From Macrotrachela quadricornifera (taxonomy: Eukaryota > Rotifera > Eurotatoria > Philodinida > Philodinidae): a DNA stretch of 64,000 nt. The notes under the pieces are model-generated. The model ran no database searches and was not told the DNA's origin. It worked only from the letters and a program-made list of their open reading frames with translations. Positions 49,554 to 63,994 of this stretch are shown piece by piece. Position numbers and translations under genes: made by a program. The DNA is taken from assembly GCA_022393335.1 (NCBI GenBank), contig JAJEKB010020245.1, positions 178,154-242,153 on the forward strand, read 5' to 3'. Each line of letters opens with the position of its first letter. Position 1 is the first letter of the stretch.

Positions 49554-50244
49554 ATGGTCAAAGATCGGTCACATAGTACAATAAATGTATTGCAGCAACA
49601 TCTGATACGATTACAACAATATGCAGAACAATGGCAACTATCCATTGATCCAAATCCTTTATCAAATACAATCAATGAATGTGTAAAAAATGATCAACAA
49701 CGACTAAGACAAAAATTCGCTTATAGAAGAACAATGTTAACGTCCAACTCAACCGATTGTCATTTAACTACAGTAATTTATGAAATTTTGACAAATGAAA
49801 AATAGACTTGTTCAAAACATAGCAATTGAATTAAAAGTTGACGAATATGAAGAAATTCTTCATAAACACGCTTATTTACAAGGATTAATGATTGAGATTG
49901 ATAAAACTATGAATCAGTCCATTTATCCTCTTGAACTTCTGCTTTCATATCTCATTCTCTATAAAGATCGACATGAAGGTTAAATATCAACTTGTTTCAA
50001 AACAATCATACAATATAATTTTGATTTAGTGACAATCGATCTTGATACAATATTAAATATAAGATATAATCACCAACAATTACTGGTTGAATTAGAAAAG
50101 AAATTAAGTGAATCTCGTTGGACTGGACTAGTGGAACAAGCTGTCGAAAATTGTCCAGAAGTAGTGAGAACACGTCATGAAATATATCTCGAACATAAGT
50201 TGAATACGTTTTTCAATGAAGCTCCGACGGCAAGAAATTCATAA
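49554..50244 (+). pseudogene. Helical, possibly coiled-coil protein with one-base frameshift
   Basis: Frame 1 (49554..49805) starts MVKDRSHSTINVLQQHLIRL and ends at a TAG. Frame 2 resumes within an A5 run (49798..49802) with NRLVQNIAIELKVDEYEEIL and continues to a donor (GAAG|GTTAAA, exon end 49978). A last exon (50030..50244) begins VTIDLDTILNIRYNHQQ and ends PTARNS. Removing one A from the run would join both frames, so this is either a young pseudogene or an assembly/sequencing error in a homopolymer. The protein (about 218 residues) is mostly helical and charged, with no signal peptide and no family I recognise. It is tail-to-tail with the kinase gene (207 bp apart), so it may belong to the same cluster. 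Confidence 0.55.
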
Positions 50245-50451
50245 ACAAGCAATATCGTGGCCGCCGGAGTAAAATACAATCTTTCAATAACATTCGCAGA
50301 CATGTTAATAGCATTGGAGAATAAGAAAATGTGATTCGGGTCACATTCAAATTAGATCTGTCTAATAGATTTCGACTTCGATCAACACATCAAATATTCC
50401 CAATTATTTTCCAAGTAAGCGATTAATGATATGAGAAATGAATAGAACAAT

Positions 50452-51622
50452 TTATTTATGCAAATAGACTTTCACACCATTCTGTGTTAAATAGTAACGA
50501 CCACCTTTTGAACCTTCATATATTGGTCGACCACTAGCCGAACCTCTACTCGTATACACTTCTCCTGTTAGACGTCCTCCATGAGTGTTTGATTTATGAA
50601 AATTATTTGGAGTTTTTTCTAATCGAGATTGAATCTTTTTGCTGTCATCATGAGTTAATGTGTCGTTGTCGTCATTTTTATCCAAGAATGATGGCTCAGT
50701 TGCGACAGGACTATCAACAGACATACAATCTGCATAATCGTCGATGGAAGTATTTTCGTCTTCGCCACCGTTTAGTTTTATTAAAATATCAGTAAATGTA
50801 GGACGATCAGTTTTTGACCAGGCACAACATTGCATGAGTAATTGACGTAAGTGCGATGTTCCTGATTGATTGGCACAGAGGTGAGCGAAGTTGGGCGCAT
50901 TTTCATTACGCTGAAGAGCTCGAAAGAGTAGACTATCATCATTGAATAGATCAAACCAAGGTTCACGAGTACTTGTAATTTCCAAAATAATACAACCATA
51001 ACTCCAGACATCCGACGAAAATAAGGATGGCTCTGGTGGTGGACGACAAAGTTCAGGTGCCATCCATCGAATAGTTCCTAGAATATACATTGAATATTAC
51101 AAACAAATACAAAAGATGTGCTGCACTAGACTTACCTTTAGTCGTATTGGTACGTGTCTTTTCTTGTTTATCATTATCTAAAGATCGAGCAATACCAAAA
51201 TCACAGATAACCGCTTGATATGTGTCTTCTCGTAAAAGAATATTGTGACTTTTCAAATCACCTTGAACGATACGATGATCATGAAGGTACATCATTCCTC
51301 GAGCGACATCACGCAAGATTTGATCGACAATTGTCCAATAGGAAGTCGATGTGGATTTTGTTTGAATGAATTCATAGAGATTGCCACCTGTAATAAATTC
51401 CATAGCCAAATAAGCTGTTCCTTGTTCATATTCTAGATCGAAATATTTAATAATATTGCTATGACACAAACTCTTCACTAATTTCATTTCGTTTTCTACA
51501 CGACGGGCATATTGATTCTTGAGAATTTTAATAGCTGCACGAGTACTATACCATGTTCCAGAATAGACTGTTCCTTCTGAACCATAGCTCAGTACGGATT
51601 CTATTTGACAGTTTTTCACCAT
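50452..51622 (-). CDS. TKL-like protein kinase with C-terminal basic adaptor module
   Basis: Two exons (51136..51622, 50452..51077) encode 370 residues. The kinase domain spans about residues 7-270: glycine loop YGSEGTVYSG (13-22), AAIK Lys32, helix-C Glu45, catalytic loop QGDLKSHN (120-127), DFG 141-143, APE 169-171, DVWSYGCIILE, and DRPTF near the end. The loop has QGD where kinases have HRD. The catalytic Asp, Lys and Asn are kept, so activity is plausible but altered. An acidic, Ser/Asp-rich linker (about 275-325) leads to a 44-residue basic tail (HGGRLTGEVY...GRPIYEGSKGGRYY...KVYLHK). That tail recurs at the C-terminus of the neighbouring GTPase and resembles the small basic adaptor domain of chlorovirus kinases. 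The gene is head-to-head with the GTPase gene. Intron donor AAAG|GTAAGT. Confidence 0.88.
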
Positions 51623-51945
51623 GTGCTGTTTGTTGTGCCTCGTAGATGTAAAATGAGACGATGATTCTTCTCAATAAAATCACTTGTGCAAAATACCCAG
51701 AGAAAACATTACAAAACTTTTTTCTCATTCTGAGTCAATGTCGCCATTATCAATACAGAAAAATTCTACTGCAAAAGAAATGGCAAATAATTATTTCACA
51801 TAGAAAAAAAAGTTGATTCTTTTGCTTATGACGCATTGATCAATAAGAGGAGTGGGTTTTTTTCCTCCATTTTCTTATTTCTATTTATTCCGAGTAGTCA
51901 AAAGAAATTTCTGCATTCAGTCTTATTCAATTTCATAACTGCAGC
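51623..51945. promoter_or_regulatory. Shared divergent promoter region
   Basis: The 323 bp between the start codons of the kinase (minus) and the GTPase (plus) must contain both transcription starts and 5' UTRs, so the two genes are probably co-regulated. A C/T-rich stretch lies near 51855..51890. I see no clear TATA box or operator-like repeat. Confidence 0.55.
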
Positions 51946-53485
51946 ATGGTAAGTAGCAGAAAATGCTTTTCAATCGTGAAGATTATTTGGAACATTGCTT
52001 TTTCTTTCTAGACATCTTCACAAAATGAAATGCGTATTGTTCTAATCGGACGAACAGGCAATGGTCAGTATTCAAATAATCCGATTCCTTTTTCTTATAT
52101 TTAGAAAATTCTTTTCTCTTTAGGAAAAAGCTCTACGGGTAATTCATTGCTACATTCTCGGAGCGCTTTTCATGCAACACAATCGGGTCGATCAATCACG
52201 AGAGATTGTCAAGTTGGAAGATATCAATATACAGACACTTATGGTCAAGGAAAAACACTCACTGTGGTAGATACGCCTGGCTTTTTCGATACTGATACAA
52301 ACATTACGAACGAAACAGTTGAACGAAAAATTGCATCACAAATCTTTGAGATGACTGCACCAGGTGTTCATGCCTTTTTGATTGTCATCCGGATAGGTCG
52401 ATTTACGCCGGAAGAAAAAAATACGGTCGATTTTATTCGACATATTTTTGGCCAAGATGCTGTCCGATATTGTATTGTTGTGTTCACTGCTGAGGATCAA
52501 TTAGACGAAGGTCAACCTCTAGAAGAGTTTATTAATACATCACCAGCATTACGAGAACTGGTTCGAGCTTGTGGTAATAGAACATTTGCTCTCAATAATA
52601 AATTAAATGGTGAACAGTTGGCAAGAAAAACAAATCGATTAATTGAAATAATTGATAATATGATTAGAACTAATAATGGTACTTATTATACTAATGCTGA
52701 ATATCAACGAATCGAAAGACAACGACAAGAAGAAAAGAGAAGACATGAAGAAGAAGAACGTCGAAAGAAAAAAGCTGAAGAAGATGCACTGAAAGCTCGA
52801 GTAAGGACATTCTCGTTTTTCATAAAAATAATTCATTATGTCCATATGTTTTCTAGGCAAGAGAAGAAGAAAGAAAAAAAGCGGAACAAGAAATACAAAA
52901 AGTAAGTTAATTTACTGGAGGCATCATATGATTGACGTGTTTATTCTTTATTTGAAGATTCGTGCAGAAGAACAACGCAAACGAGAAGAAGCGCAACGAA
53001 AAGCAGAACAACGTGAAAGAGAAGTACGAATCGAATTGAATACATGCATTTTATTTTTAATTACGAATGATATTATTCATTGATTGTTGCTTTGATTCTA
53101 GTTGACAAATGAGTTAGATTCAGCTCGACGCTCTCGAAGAAGAAATAGTGACGATGACAGTAATATGTCACTTATTCGTGCACTACAAGGAATGGGATTA
53201 GGAAATGCTATGCCACCAATGTGCTCCTCCGGCATGGGTATGCCTTTCTCACCGATGAGTTCTGGCATGGATATGCCCTTTTCATCAATGAATTCTGGCA
53301 TGCACATGCCATCTCCTAGTGTGAGATCTACAAGTTCTGGTGTCGGAGGCGCACATGGTGGTCGATTCACGGGTACTTATATGTCTACAAGTGGTGCTGC
53401 AAATGGTCGACCTATCTATGAAGGATCACGTGGTGGACAATATTTTATGACTCCAGGGGGCCATCGTAGCTACGTACGCAAATAA
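51946..53485 (+). CDS. AIG1/GIMAP-type GTPase with coiled coil and C-terminal basic adaptor module
   Basis: Six exons (51946..51948, 52012..52063, 52124..52800, 52857..52901, 52958..53023, 53102..53485) encode 408 residues; the first coding exon is the ATG alone. The GTPase domain has G1 GRTGNGKSS (14-22), G3 DTPG (68-71), the GIMAP-specific conserved box (FLIVIRIGRFTPEEK, 103-117) and G4 FTAEDQL (139-145). These traits place it in the AIG1/GIMAP/IAN family of septin-related immune GTPases, which assemble on membranes. A long charged coiled coil (about 215-280) follows, encoded largely by small phase-0 exons. Then come a Met/Gly/Ser-rich segment with three near-repeats of S-G-M-x-M-P (about 322-352) and a 43-residue basic tail (HGGRFTG...GRPIYEGSRGGQYF...SYVRK) homologous to that of the adjacent kinase. 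No membrane segment is visible. Confidence 0.9.
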
Positions 53486-53929
53486 CATTATTCATCTGCT
53501 TTATTTTCATTTTTTTCTCTCTCATCTTTATTGTCATATCAGATGAAATAAATTCAGCATTATTTAGGAGCACAGCTACATTACAACATCTATCCTAGTA
53601 TGAATTGGCATCTTTTTAATCTTTCTTGATGATTTTTTCTATCAACAATGACTTACAACTTATTTAGTTTTTCTTCGAATGGTTCGTGATACTGTTAAAA
53701 TCAGTTTAAGAAAGTGAGCGTGACGGCGTTGGTTATAGATTGTCAAGGTTCTAACGCTTCGGTGATCTCTGAAAACATCGACTCGCCAGTTGGATATTCC
53801 TCTGCTGGAATTATTAGAAATATACTAAATAATTATAATCATAAACAGGCTATAAAAATCTATACAGAATTTTACAATCATTTTATATGAAATTAAAGAA
53901 CAATAAATATCATTTATCACCCAGATGAT
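53486..53929. other. Intergenic
   Basis: 3' flank of the GTPase gene; no gene seen. Confidence 0.5.
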
Positions 53930-54666
53930 TTAAATCTGGACGATTGGGAGGCCATTGATGTGATCCAAGAGTGCTTAAAAAAATGATTCCCAAAGACACT
54001 ATTTTCGTAATTGAAGAACTATTTGAAAGGCTTTCTCGATGTATCGATCATGATCAACTGTTTCGTCTCAGAATATCATCAATGGTGTTACACTTTTGGA
54101 ACATGGTGCCAGCAAGACCATCACTTTTTGAGAAAAGATTTTTTTTCGAATTTTGCCCATCTTATTCGCTACGTTTTGAATTGGTGTCGAGAGACAGGTA
54201 TTTGTGAGAGCGATGGATACCGTCGATAAGAAAAATGTTTTCATCATAAAATAGAGTTCTCATCGTTTTCTTTCTTTCAAAATTTTTGTTTGAATCCAAT
54301 TTGCAAATTTTTTTCTTTCGCTCTTATGAACATCGATTAGATTCGATTCAATGAGTTTTTTATATAAATGGTAGCCGAGATCATTCTTAAAAATTCTATA
54401 TGATCTCTCGTCGGCAAGATGCCTCATTCACGAGACAATTTCCGAATAGACACTATTCTTTTCCGATTTATCTGGTTTTCAATTTTTTGAATCGTATCTG
54501 GTGTTTGAATAATGCATGGACGATCCGAAGAATTGAGCGGCTCAAGAGCACTGTTTTTTTGAATCATCTTGCACCATTTTTTGAGTGTTTTTAGAGAGAG
54601 ACCACTAGCTAAATCGCACTGAATTTTGGCTGAACTATTTCCATTTGAATATTTTGAAAAAAACAA
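53930..54666 (-). pseudogene. Degraded mariner/Tc1-like transposase (second family)
   Basis: At 54424..54666 a minus-strand frame encodes a helix-turn-helix N-terminus (GNSSAKIQCDLASGLSLKTL, then KWCKMIQKNSALEPLNS, RPCIIQTPDTIQK and KRIVSIRKLSRE), followed by a stop. Further along the same strand, with several stops and shifts, RTLFYDENIFLIDGI (about 54240) resembles the first catalytic Asp block, LAGTMFQKCNTIDDI (about 54090) follows, and HQWPPNRPDLN (about 53950) resembles the third-Asp block (RWPPNSPDL). It is clearly a different lineage from the mariner at 41306. The order and spacing are those of one transposase gene decayed in place. Confidence 0.75.
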
Positions 54667-56449
54667 CTATTGTAAATCTTTACTTTTCATTATCTAAAAC
54701 GACCATGGTTCATTTTGTTGCAGGCTCCATAACGTTATTAGATGTCGAATTCAATTCTGTGCTTTTTTTTTTTAAAAAACTCAAGTTTGTACCATTTTCC
54801 TAAGTCGAGTTATCGAAAAAATACGGAGAGAGTCATTCAGAATGGGACATTCGTTAGATTGATATGCCACTTATAAGAGATCAATTTTTCTCGATCAAGA
54901 TTATAACTATAATGCATCGTAAAAGGCTATTCTATTTACACGCAATTATCAAATTTCGGATTAATTAACTCGTTTGATTCTATAGTGGCAAAAATACTTC
55001 ATATTTCTTATAATTATTTTCAAATTCAATTCAATAGAAATAATGTGGAATCATGAAGGATATTCAATTGAACATACTTTTATTCTTTCTATCTTTATCA
55101 TTACTGCAATTCATGCAATATTATATCGAGGATTTTAACAAAAAATCTGTTTTTTTTTTTAAATTTGTTCCACGAAAATATATATTTCTGTTATTTCGCC
55201 GCCCGATCAATAAAGACAAATTATTATGATAAATCAAGGTGAACACTGACTGATATCGTGACATTCTCTGAAATTATTTATATGGTATGTTATAAGATAC
55301 AGTCGATACAGAGACTATTTAAAAAAAAGAGGTACTGTAAAAGAGTGTTTGCGACAACAAGACATCCAGTGTGTGAGGTTATTTACTGTGGGAAATTAAA
55401 CTCTATACCGAGCAGAAGCGTGGGCAGTTGTAGCGATCCTATCCTGTAAATACAACAACAAAGAAGCGTCATTTAGATTCTTTAAAGTATAGAATGTTCC
55501 TAAGGAAAATTTTTTTTTGCATTAGCAGTCAGATCGTTTCACGTTGTTGTGAGTACGAGAAAGAAATATTTGCATATTTATCATTAACACCGACGTATCA
55601 CATATTGCTATCGATGACGGATACATCTAGTTATAATACTAATTCCTCGCTTAAATAGAACTTGAATCATTAATGTAGTTCAAAAAATCTTAAGAATCGA
55701 AAAGATAAGAGAAAAGATTTCTTCAAACTTAGAGTTTAGTTAAATTTAGGATAAATTATCTACTGTGTTTCACCAAAATCGGAGAAATCGTCTAATGATC
55801 CCACAGATTTGGAGAAAACTGCCATTACCAAAATTTTCAGTTTCGAAGGAAACTTCAATCAAACTTTTCTGAAGCAGGACAACACCCTGTCTCTGATGGT
55901 ATCAATTACAAACTTGTTTTTGTTCCAAAGAGAACAGCTTTTTGATTGTGTTAAATATCATTTTATTACTTTAAAACCAAAAGTGCATTTCTTAAAATAA
56001 TTATGCATATAGCAATTATTATATTTTACTTTTCTGTTCGCTATAACATGAAAACTAAAGTTTTGGTATATCGCAAAAAATATTATTGGAAAAGGTTACA
56101 TCCTCCATTCCACCGTTCAGGGTCATCTATAGATCTCTATTAAATCGTATAAATAAATTTATTTTTAATTTATTTCTTGGCTAAATAATTTTTTTTTGAT
56201 TCAAATGATTTGTTTTTTTTTTAAACAATAAAAATCGAATTTCGCCATAAACTTTATTTTCAATGATAAATATTGAAGTCTTTTGTTGATCTTATGTTGA
56301 TTATGATTGATAATCTAGGCTATTTTAGTTCTAGGTAATAATCAATTCTGAAATTTCGTCTCTTTTGCAATTTAAAATTAAATTAAATTGAGTTCTTCTT
56401 TATCTAGAGTCCAAAATTATTGTCTTTCATTTCAATTTGTCTCGTCTGC
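54667..56449. other. Gene-free stretch
   Basis: No gene seen on either strand; short open frames (55258..55449, 55809..56000) lack any recognisable feature. It should include the 3' UTR of the SNF2 gene at its right end. Confidence 0.5.
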
Positions 56450-60354
<3,905 letters not shown>

Positions 60355-62764
60355 CTTTTGTATATATATTGTCAAAGGTCTACCTATGAAATGAAAGAAA
60401 TGTCTTCAACTACATGAGTGAAAAATCAATATTATTAAGATCAATTCGCTTCTCCACAAAATCGGTCTTTCTATAAATACAAAACACATTTTTAGATGAA
60501 CACATTAGTATATAAACTTTTGAGTATCTGGTTTTAAATTGACAAAAATAACTTTCAATTTCAACAGGTTTCATCAGAATCTATGGTGGGTTCTTAGAAC
60601 TTTCTAGTAAAAAAAGCTGATATCAAAGTTTATAGGAACAAAAATCTTTTCATAGCGACACTCTGAATTGTACTGGGTCCGATACGTATAGGTCCATATT
60701 GTAAATCTATGCAGGTTCTCTACGTAAGTGATAAAGGTAAACATTTTATCTCATTCGACTCGTTATAACATCACTCAAAACATTTTCTTTGTCGAAAAAA
60801 TTCCTTTTTACTAACTTTTCATTAAAATAGTTCGGTTTTCTTTATCAAAATATAGATTTTATATAACGAGCATATATAAATTTTTGGCCTTCGAAATCAA
60901 TGAAACCTCGAAAAAAACCGAAATGGTTGAAAGCAGTTTAAACATACATAAATCGATTCAGTTTTTTATCCTGATTACGTATATGGTACTCCTAATATAT
61001 AAAGTCTATATTTTAATGAAAATTTATTAAAAAGGAATTTTCTCAATAAAGAAAATGTTTCGAGTGATATTATAACGAGTCGAATGAGATAAAATATTCG
61101 CCTTTATCACTTACATAGAAATACTACATAGATTTACAAAATGGATGTATAGGTATTCAACTCAGTAGATATTTTGAAAAAGTTATGACTTTTTTCAAAA
61201 GCTCCGACTCCTTTTAAGTTTTTCGTTTTTTTTTCGATCTGAAAAAGGTATTTAAACAAGGTAACAAGTAGTTCTTCATGGTCAGCAGCTCAAGTCCTAT
61301 CGATCTATGTGAGAAAAAAGACAAAAACGAAGTGTATTAGATTTTTGTATTATTTGCACCTTATATAGATTACTGATGATAAAGACATACGATCGAAACA
61401 AAGAAAGAATTTTAAAAACTTTACACACTCACGGTAATCAAATGTTGGTAGAATGTTGTATTCAAGGACAATATAAATTTTTTTATAAATTATGATTTAA
61501 AGTATGTTCTTCGTATACGTAAGTGGCAATTATAATTCGGTATATGAATTCAGATGTACAATATTCTAGCAACTATTATTCTGATTGTAGCATTAAAAAA
61601 GTGAATTGCGTTTCTTGTGTCAAAAAAAGTATATAAAATATTTCTACGATGTTGGTAACTTCCAACAAATGGCACGTGTACATCGTAGGAAGAACAGAAA
61701 GGAAAAAGAAAAAATTGCGATAATCATTGGATTTTTTCTTTTCATATTCTTTTTTTTTTTAACCTTTGACAGAACGATACGTGTTGTCATATTTACCTTA
61801 TTCACAAATAAACAATATTTAAGCAAACCTAACATTGAATAGCATGAATCAATATGAATGGGATAAATTTATTTTTAAATTTTATTTTAATAAATATCAT
61901 GGCATTTTACAATACCACTCGAATTTTGTAGGATATGAGAGATGTGTTAAAACACTCTATTCATATTTAAATCATGTACTTGATTTATATATGATGGTCG
62001 TAGAATATTTAAATATTTGTTCATTTGATTTTTCAACGTAAAGCAAAATAAGAAAAAGCTCGTTTAACTGAAAAATATTTCCACTGTATAACAGCTATTA
62101 TCCATGATATAAATGTTCCTCAAAATTTTATAGATCATATATCCAGTTCTGTGTAGAATTTTTATTATTTATCGATTAAGATTTTGTCTGTTAGTTCTAA
62201 GAACCCTATTTCTATAAGAAGTTTAATCATAAGCAAAACGATAGTTACATATAGCAAAATGTCGGTATTTTCATATTATTGATCAAGTAAAACGGAATCT
62301 ACCAAGATATAATAAATAGCAGAAAAATAGAAAGGAAAAAAAATGGGAAAAAAAAACTTACGTTATTGATAAAACACTTCATTATTTATTAAAATATGAG
62401 TAGTATGTTTTGTAATATTGCTGCATCACATTATTTATATTCTTTTTGCTATATTATATAAAACAAAAAATGGATTTAATCCAGCAACATTGTTGTAATA
62501 TAAATAAATATTGTAGAAACAAATTGATGATAGTTTGTTAGTATAAAATATTGTATTATTCCGACACCATCGCGAGTCATTGCAGATTCAATTTATTTTT
62601 GTAAAATAAACATGACTATTGAATATGCTTTTTAAAGAGATCATTTAATATATTGTTCACATATAGTTTCAAATTTAAAATATATAACAATGTTTTATTC
62701 ATAGTTTAATCCCAGCTGACTTTTTGATATCTATATACTGAATTGAAAAAAGCAATTGCAATAA
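60355..62764. other. Intergenic, with one palindrome
   Basis: Upstream of the SNF2 gene. Apart from the palindrome at 60685..61150 nothing is recognised; open frames at 61606..62041 are AT-rich and look accidental. Confidence 0.5.
60685..61150. repeat. Palindromic (foldback) element
   Basis: Arms of about 190 bp are inverted. CATTTTATCTCATTCGACTC (left, about 60742..60761) is the complement of the right-arm copy near 61077..61096. GTAAGTGATAAAGG (about 60725), CATTTTCTTTgTcGA (about 60783) and AAATTTTCATTAAAAT-type sequence (about 60820) also recur inverted. The central ~150 bp (about 60870..60990) is unpaired. No ORF and no clear target duplication. Confidence 0.75.
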
Positions 62765-63300
62765 AATTTATAATTAGTAATTTCTTTTTTCTCTTCCTTA
62801 TTTAGTTCCTTTTTAATTATATTTGAATTTAAATATATCAATATTAATTATTTATTTATGATGTATATTTTTCTATTAAAAAAGATGACTTTAGATTAAA
62901 TTGAAATGAAAATATATTGTTCTTCTTTTATTTGTGACATTTCGATAAACGATATATATCTTCTTCAGACATAATATGGTATGATTTCTTTACTTGCTTT
63001 TAACTTTTCTTTGACATATTATATATGATAGTGAGACAAAGGACAAACAATAATCAGCTTTCCTTCCAATGTCACCTTCTCGCTGTCCCACTATCATATG
63101 TTATATGTCAAAAAGAAACTAAAGAAATTATACCATATAATGTTCGAAGAAGATAAACATCATTTATCGAAACGTCACAAATAAAAGAAGAACAATATAT
63201 ATATCATAAATAAATAATTAATATTGATATTTTTAAATTCGAATATAATTAAAAAGGAACTAAGTAAGGAAGAGAAAAAAGAAATTACTAATCATAAATT
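62765..63300. repeat. Palindromic (foldback) element
   Basis: The outer arms pair over about 100 bp (ATTAGTAATTTCTTTTTTCT at about 62774 with its complement at about 63271..63290). Pairing continues inward through TTATTTGTGACATTTCGATA (about 62930) and its copy near 63165..63183, to a centre near 63040 (TATGATAGTGAGAC/GTCCCACTATCATA). A stretch of about 50 bp in the left arm (62870..62915) is unmatched. It ends about 220 bp upstream of the dioxygenase start codon. Confidence 0.8.
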
Positions 63301-63522
63301 ATGAACTTCCTATAACCATGTAATAAATCGTAATAATTATGTCTCTCTTGCCATATGAGAGGAAAAACAACACACACACATGATATTTCTTGTTTCTTTA
63401 CTTTTTTTGCGTAATTACTCAACAGAATTTCGCAACACACGTCACATCATGAATATCTGCTTCTATATATTCACTTTAGTTTACTCAAAAAATATACATT
63501 TCAGTTATAAGAATAAAACTAA

Positions 63523-63994
63523 ATGGCGAACGCAATTCGACGAGATGAAAATCGCGACGCTATGGAAGTTGATAGTGCAGGAATAAGAATTGATTATAGA
63601 ACAAAATCACCACGCTTCTCTTGTCAAGATCCACAAACACTTACGGATGGAATACATCATCTTGAACAACATGGATATACAATTATATCAGATGTACTAG
63701 ATGAAAATGAAATAAATACGGCAAAAAATCTCATTTGGCAACATTTAGAAGGTTTAAAATCTCCATATAAAATAAAACGTGGACAAATTCATACATGGAA
63801 TCAATGGCCAGGTAGACATGAAGCTGGTATTATTGAAGATTTTGGATCTGGAAATTCTCAAGCTCAATGGTTTATTCGTTCGATACCAACAATTAAAGAT
63901 GTTTTTGGTCAAATATGGAATACTCGAAATTTATTATGTTCAATGGATGGTATTGGACTTTTTAGACCTTGGCATTTAAATCCACAAATTCAAC
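63523..63994 (+). CDS. Phytanoyl-CoA dioxygenase-like protein (first exon, gene continues past window)
   Basis: The frame from ATG 63523 is open for 157 codons and reaches a donor-like CAAC|GTAAGA at 63994/63995, six bases before the window ends, so the rest of the gene is missing. Visible text includes DGIHHLEQHGYTIISDVLDENEI (the start of PhyH-type Fe(II)/2-oxoglutarate oxygenases), TWNQWPGRHEAGI, GNSQAQWFIRSIP, IWNTRNLLCSMDGIGLFRPW, a pattern I recall from a PhyH-like family of microbial eukaryotes. The iron-binding HxD...H residues are expected after this exon and cannot be checked. The function is therefore given at family level only. Confidence 0.72.

Noticed and set aside
50589..51436. 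Plus-strand frames across the kinase
   Set aside because: Antisense to kinase exons whose motifs and intron are clear.
61606..62041. Plus-strand frames upstream of the second palindrome
   Set aside because: AT-rich, Phe/Ile/Lys-dominated, no splice or family support.
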